A stretch of DNA of 64,000 nt from Podaxis mareebaensis (taxonomy: Eukaryota; Basidiomycota; Agaricomycetes; Agaricales; Agaricaceae). The DNA is taken from positions 124,001 through 188,000 of the forward strand of contig JAEUWP010000262.1 of assembly GCA_018524725.1 (NCBI GenBank), given 5' to 3'. The notes below the pieces were generated by a model. It saw only the letters and a program-made list of their open reading frames with translations, did no database searches and was not told where the DNA came from. Shown piece by piece: positions 58,930 through 64,000 of this stretch (position 1 is its first letter; every line of letters starts with the position of its first letter). The translations under genes and the position numbers were made by a program.

Positions 58930-60436
58930 ATGACTGTCTTCCTTCCTCTGGAGGGCCATACCCCCCTCCCATCTACCCCATCCTTTTTATCGCGGTCACC
59001 AAATGCCGTTGCCCAGTTGCAGAAGGTTATTCAGACAATCTTGAAAGCGAAGCGTATCGTCGTCATATGTGGTACGTGCATTCCGCGTGCTTCGCTGGCA
59101 TTTGGCGCTTAGATGTTTGGGCGATCCTATAGGTGCTGGAATCTCGGTACGAGCAGGGATTCCGGATTTTCGTTCGCCTGAAGGACTCTTTCGAACGTTG
59201 AAGCGTGATAATCCTCGAGAGAATCTCGCATCAGGCAAGGATCTCTTCGACGCATCGGTTTTCAATGTGCGTAGACTCCCAGTGTCCTGGGGCGTATTTT
59301 CGACGCATATACTCATATTAAATACCCATTCCGCGAATTTACAGTCCGAACACACTACCTCGCTCTTTTGCCAAATGATCGCCCGGTTGTCTAAATTGTC
59401 GCAGGACGCTGAACCAACCGCATTCCATCGTGTCCTACGAGCACTTGATGATCACGGAAAACTTCTCCGAGTATACACCCAAAACATCGATGCCATAGAG
59501 CAAAAGACCGGTCTCTCGTTTGGGGTACCAGAATTTGAAGATCGCCGGGGCAAACACCGGTCTAAGGGCAAGGCTCCTGCACCCATAGCCCAACCAACTA
59601 CCAAACCGCCGCCGCCGCTCAATGATGACAGCAGCCTTGATCAAGCTGCAGGGCCATCCGCACCATCAACCACAACCGCACCCACTCGACTCCCTTCACC
59701 GCCGGCGGAAACTCCTCGGTGTATTCCCTTACACGGGACTCTCCAATTGGTTCACTGCCAAGTCTGCACACACTCGTTTCCGCTTCATGAACACCTCTCA
59801 TCTCTCGCGATTGGGCAGCCTCCGCAATGCCCTGAATGCACGTCCCTGGAGAGAACGAGACAGCTGATTGGAAAGCGGCCACGTGGGATAGGAAAACTGC
59901 GACCTAGCGTTGTGCTGTATAATGAGGCGCATAAGGACGGTGAAGGTGTAGGTGAAGTAGTTCGGAGAGATTTGATGGGGTCGAAGGGACGGAGTGGAGC
60001 AGATTTATTGCTTGTAGTTGGGACGAGCCTGAGGGTGCCTGGGACGAAACGGATGGTCCGAGAGTTCTCGAAGGCTGTCCGGTCACGCGTTTCGAGCAGT
60101 TCGAATTCCTCGGGAAAGGAAGACGGAAGTTCGTCATCAACGTCGACATCCGGGTCGTCTACGCCATCAAACTCGTCGACGCGGCCGTCTCCCAGCGGCG
60201 ATGAAGAGCCATCAATGAAAGCCGTCTACCTTAATCTCGATTTCCCAGTGCCCACAAGGGAGTGGGAAGGCGTCTTTGATGTATGGTTACAAGGAGACGC
60301 TCAACAATTTGCTCAACTGCTCCAAGAGGAGCTCGAAAAACTGGCGAAAGCAAAAGAACTGGCGATCGAAAAGAAGAGGAGACGAGATGAAGAGGCTGCC
60401 CTTGCTGCTGCTAACGCTGTTGCTCCTGAGAATGCG

Positions 60437-60469
<33 letters not shown>

Positions 60470-61003
60470 CCTACGCACGTACCACCGATAACACCCAAAC
60501 CTCCGAAGCGAAAACCTGGTTTAGACTCGACTACCGCAAAACGACGAAAAGTTGCTCTGCCACCGTCACCTCCAAAATCACCAACATCGTCTGTGAATCC
60601 AGATATAGATGTTGACGTGCTACCTTCGTTACCTTCTGAAGCTGGTCCTTCTTCCTCAGTGCCCTCACACACCTCACCTTTGATGATTCGTATCCCCCCA
60701 CGAAGTCGGACATCTTGTCTTGATCTGTCGCCTGTCTCACTACAAACGCCTTTGCGGCCTGCCAAAATCAGGTTACCTCCTACACCCGAAGACACGCCTC
60801 CCTCTCGTTTCAAACTCCCCGTTGACCCTCGCGTTCGTGCTCGCACACCACCTCCACCTGCATCCAAAGTATCAACGGACATTATTGATTTAACTTCGTC
60901 TATCATTGAGATTGGCTTATCGGAAGACGAGATGGATGATTATGATGCGCTTCCTATTTCGTGTATGCGATCGACGCAGCTCCGATCTTGGAGTCCTGGA
61001 TAA
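58930..61003 (+). CDS. Sirtuin, NAD-dependent deacetylase (Hst3/Hst4-like)
   Basis: Exons 58930-59071, 59133-59266 and 59345-61003 give 644 residues with frame kept. The Sir2 core: VVICG/AGISVRAGIPDFRSP (the GAGIS motif is split by an intron), LLRVYTQNIDAIEQ (QNID), CIPLHGTLQLVHC (catalytic His), zinc Cys pairs CQVC and CPEC, LRPSVVLYNEAH and LLLVVGTSLRVPGTKRMV. This fits the Hst3/Hst4 group, which removes histone H3 K56 acetylation after DNA replication. The core holds a long disordered insert between QNID and the His, and the C-terminal 260 residues are low complexity: charged helix, poly-Ser, Pro-rich and acidic. An HST-specific chromatin role is inference. Confidence 0.93.
60436..60470 (+). 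repeat. (TCA)n microsatellite encoding poly-Ser
   Basis: About eleven tandem TCA triplets in frame in the sirtuin tail, giving a serine run. Triplet repeats in a coding region change length without frameshift. Confidence 0.9.
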
Positions 61004-61189
61004 ACAAATATCAGCACCTGGAGGTTGTTTTTTTCCCATTGTTATTGACATTACTTGCGTACTTTACTGTAGTAGAGTTATTTTTCCTATTTATTGATAT
61101 GTAGAATATTGTACAGATGTAATGTCTCGTATTATTTATTTTTGGTTATCCGGCTATTTTCTAAGCTGTGGCCGGAAAATGTACAAGGT

Positions 61190-64000
61190 CTAGTCAAAGA
61201 CCGGGGTGTCGTATGTATCATCAGGATCTAACATTGGACGTCAGTTTGTAATCACGAAGGGTCGAGCAGCGATGCAAAACTCACCTTTTCCATGCTGGTA
61301 GATGTAGTCTTTCACCTTTCGCGCGTCATGTCGCAAAGCGCTGATCTCAATGTGCGCATTCACAGCCACCTTTGGATTCACCTGCGCTCCACCTCGGATT
61401 GCGGCGATAGCTACATCGTACCGCGAAGTATTGTTACACAGCATCATCTATGGACACATTAACACCGAACAAGAATCAAGTCACAGAAAACTCACATCAA
61501 AAGGCGACGTCGTAGTTCCCTCTTCTTTATACCCCGCAATTGTAACGCGCTCCATCAATCCCGGTCGACCGAACAACAGCCCCTGCAACTCGATCGAGTA
61601 TCCATGATAATTAAAATGCACCGGGCGGTTGTTCGTGAACAGCGTGTTGAACTCTTCCTCGCTGAGCGAGTGAGGATGTGAACCCTTGTGGCTAAGGATC
61701 ATGAGATCTGTGACATTGACGACACGGACGCGAAGGTTGGGCGCGCGTTTGCGGAGAAGAGCGGCGGCTGCGACGACTTCGAATGTTACTTCTACGCCTA
61801 TGCCGACGAGGACACTTTGGGGTGATGACGTTAGGATAAGGGAACTAGGGCGGGGTAGCCTTGTCTGCTTACACGTCGGGGTCGATTCCGTCGTCAACAC
61901 TGGCAAACTTCCATACGGATGCACCTGCGATACAGTGCTACAAACATAACACATGAGCCTTCAAGCCCGGATTCAAGAACCGGAGACTTGCCTTGTCAGC
62001 TTCCTCTGGACTCAACCAGACTGGTGTAGGCTGTTTACTGCCTACGATCAAATTCACATAATTCTTTGCCCTAAGGCAGTGTGCAACCGTGCTCAATGCG
62101 CAGTTGGCATCAGGAGGGAGGTACACCCTCGCAGCGTTCGGCTTGAGGTTCAACACCGCGCCGATGAAACTTGGATTCTGGTGCGAGAATCCGTTATGTT
62201 CCTGCCTGGTCCAGGTCGAAGTTTCGATATAGTTCAACGAGCCACAGGGCTGCCGCCAAAGCGTCTCTTGTGCCATTTTGATGAATTTGGCGTATTGGAC
62301 CATCATGGTGTGGATGATGCCCAGGAAGGCTTCGTAGGAGGGGAAGAGGCCGGTGCGGCCTGTGAGGGTGTAGCCTTGAAGCATGCCTTGACAAGTGTGC
62401 TCGGAAAGAATTTCAATAACGCGTCCGCCTTTAGAGCGAGACAAGGTATCCCATTGGAAGTTACGTCCGGTGCGTTCGAGGACTGCGTCAAGTTTGTTGG
62501 AGGTAAGCTCATCAGGGGAGAAGATGCGGAATGTCCTTGGATTACTGCAACAGATTCAGGAGCTCGGAATTACGCGAGCAGAGGGAATGCTTACGCTGTG
62601 ATCACCTCGGCGAGATACTGGCCCACTCGCTTCATGCAGCTTTCCTGAGTTCCCTTCTCGACTCCCAATGGTTTCCAATCGGGTGTTTTCAGTGGGACGT
62701 ATGCCTTGTATGCTTCCTTCCTCTGACCCAGTTTCTTCTCGTCGATATTCGGAATAAGTCGTTGAATCGAGTCAACTGGAGCCCCGTCTTCGTGAAATAG
62801 CTGCTCGGGTTTATAACTCTTAAGCCAATCTTGCAGAAGCTTGAGCTGCTTTTCGTCTGTTTCGGCTTTTGGTAGAGGAACCTGGTGAGAATGAAAAGAG
62901 CCTTCGATGATTTTCCCCTGGGGATCGTGCACAGGCGCGGAGAGACCTTTGGGGGTTCGAAGGAGAATGATGGGCCAGCGCGGTTTTGGGATTGGTTTCC
63001 CGGAACGAGCAGCGGCTTGGATTCTGTGTATTTCATCTATGGCCCAGGATAGGGTGGCGGCGAGGTCGTTGTCGATGTTGTCGAGGTCAGAGACAACACG
63101 AGGTTGGTAGCCATACCCACTAGAGGGACATGAACGCAAGGGTAAAATGGAGGACTATGGACACGTACAGGAAAAGGGAGACAAGTTCCTTGTCGTCCAT
63201 GGTGCCGTAAATTGTCCTCTCGGAGATCTTGAAGCCGTTGAGATGTAAGATGGGGAGAACGGCACCGGATTCTGCAGGATCGATATACTTGAAACTGTGC
63301 CATGCGGCGGCGGTTGGACCGGTCTCGGCCTCGCCATCACCTATGACACATGGGACGATGAGGTCGGGGTTGTCCATGGCAGCACCGAAGGCGACACTGA
63401 GGGCGTAACCCAGTTCACCTCCTTCGTGTATTGCGCCAGGGGTTTCGGCGTTTATGTGACTGCAAGAGATGGATGAGAGCAGGGTTAAGCGACAAAAAAG
63501 AGAAGTTACCTAGGAAATCCTCCAGGTGCGCTGAAGCGAGTGATGAGGTTGGAGAGGCCCTCATAGTTCCGCGGATATTGACTCCAGAAGGTGCTAAGGG
63601 AATCCTCAAGCCATAGGCAAGAAAGGATGCCCGGTGCACCGTGACCCGGCCCAACAACGAAGAGCATGTCTATGTTGCGGTCGCGTATGAGCTTGTTGAG
63701 ATGCGCGTAGATGAGGGTGAGGCCAGGACAGGTGCCCCAATGGCCCAGAAGACGGGGCTTGATGTGGTCAAAAGTGAGGTCGTGCTTGAGGAGGATATTG
63801 TCGTTCAAGAATATCATGGCTGTGCGCAAGAGTTAGAAGAGCAAGGAATAGAAAGAGAGGGCGGACCTGCAGCGATGTAGTTTGCGGCGCGTCTAAAGAG
63901 TTGGATAGACTGGAGATCATCCTGAGAGAGAAAGTTTGGGACCTCGAGTTTTACCGCAAAGTCGAGGATGGCATCTGGGAGGGAGGAAGGGTCTGGAGGG
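61190..64000 (-). CDS. xfp: Phosphoketolase (xylulose-5-P/fructose-6-P), 5' end beyond window
   Basis: ThDP enzyme that splits xylulose-5-phosphate or fructose-6-phosphate with phosphate into acetyl phosphate and a sugar phosphate. The gene enters from the right edge, so the first residues are missing. Read on the minus strand: [85 protein letters not shown] (ThDP/Mg site), [49 protein letters not shown] [17 protein letters not shown] and [16 protein letters not shown]. The C-terminus ends [19 protein letters not shown] then a last short exon and a stop at 61190. All expected regions are present and the frame is kept across short introns. An acetate kinase partner is not in the window. Confidence 0.95.

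Noticed and set aside
60436..60470. Tandem repeat considered as a CRISPR-like array
   Set aside because: A plain TCA microsatellite without spacers in an open reading frame of a eukaryotic gene.

Overview
The window is nuclear DNA of a filamentous fungus, most likely a mushroom-forming basidiomycete (Agaricomycetes). The evidence is dense short spliceosomal introns (about 45-80 nt, GTRNGT donors), a cytochrome P450 with the N-terminal layout common in that group, eukaryote-only genes (RAE1, ribosomal P0, DBP6-type helicase, casein kinase I, sirtuin), tRNA genes with introns after position 37, and genes on both strands without operons. Base composition is near 50% GC. The species cannot be told from the sequence.

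Left part (1-19 kb): a ten-exon microsomal P450 (+), the mRNA-export factor RAE1 (-), a tandem pair of intron-containing tRNA-Pro(UGG) genes, a PMC1/PMCA-type Ca2+-ATPase (-), a stretch of about 4.3 kb with almost no protein coding but holding an intron-containing tRNA-Arg(CCG), trehalose-6-phosphate synthase (-) and ribosomal stalk protein P0 (-).

Middle (19-42 kb): a large mitochondrial-type helical-repeat protein (+), a C3HC/Rsm1-type zinc-finger protein (+) convergent with a DBP6/DDX51-type ribosome-biogenesis helicase (-), then a full-length ABCC (MRP/Yor1-like) exporter (-). Divergent from it are two tandem NRPS-independent siderophore (NIS, IucA/IucC family) synthetase genes (+,+), followed by a C2-domain protein. 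The exporter plus two synthetases, with a perfect ATCWGATAA iron-GATA motif upstream of the second synthetase, is the most interesting part of the window. It is a candidate small-molecule (siderophore or polycarboxylate conjugate) locus in a basidiomycete; product and regulation are inference.

Right part (42-64 kb): a Frag1/DRAM/Sfk1-like membrane protein (-), a DsbA/FrnE-like thioredoxin-fold protein (-), an F-box/LRR-like protein (-), a casein kinase I with a C-terminal Cys pair (+), bifunctional 6-phosphofructo-2-kinase/fructose-2,6-bisphosphatase (+), a small mitochondrial-type protein (+), an Hst3/Hst4-like sirtuin (+), and a phosphoketolase (-) that runs off the right edge. Several genes concern central carbon metabolism (TPS1, PFK2/FBPase2, phosphoketolase), but they are scattered among housekeeping genes and do not form a cluster.

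Exon boundaries were worked out by hand from splice consensus, reading frame and protein-family fit. For the P450, both NIS synthetases, the C3HC protein, the helical-repeat protein, the C2 protein and the sirtuin every exon junction was checked to keep frame. For the other spliced genes only the start, the stop and the main junctions were checked.
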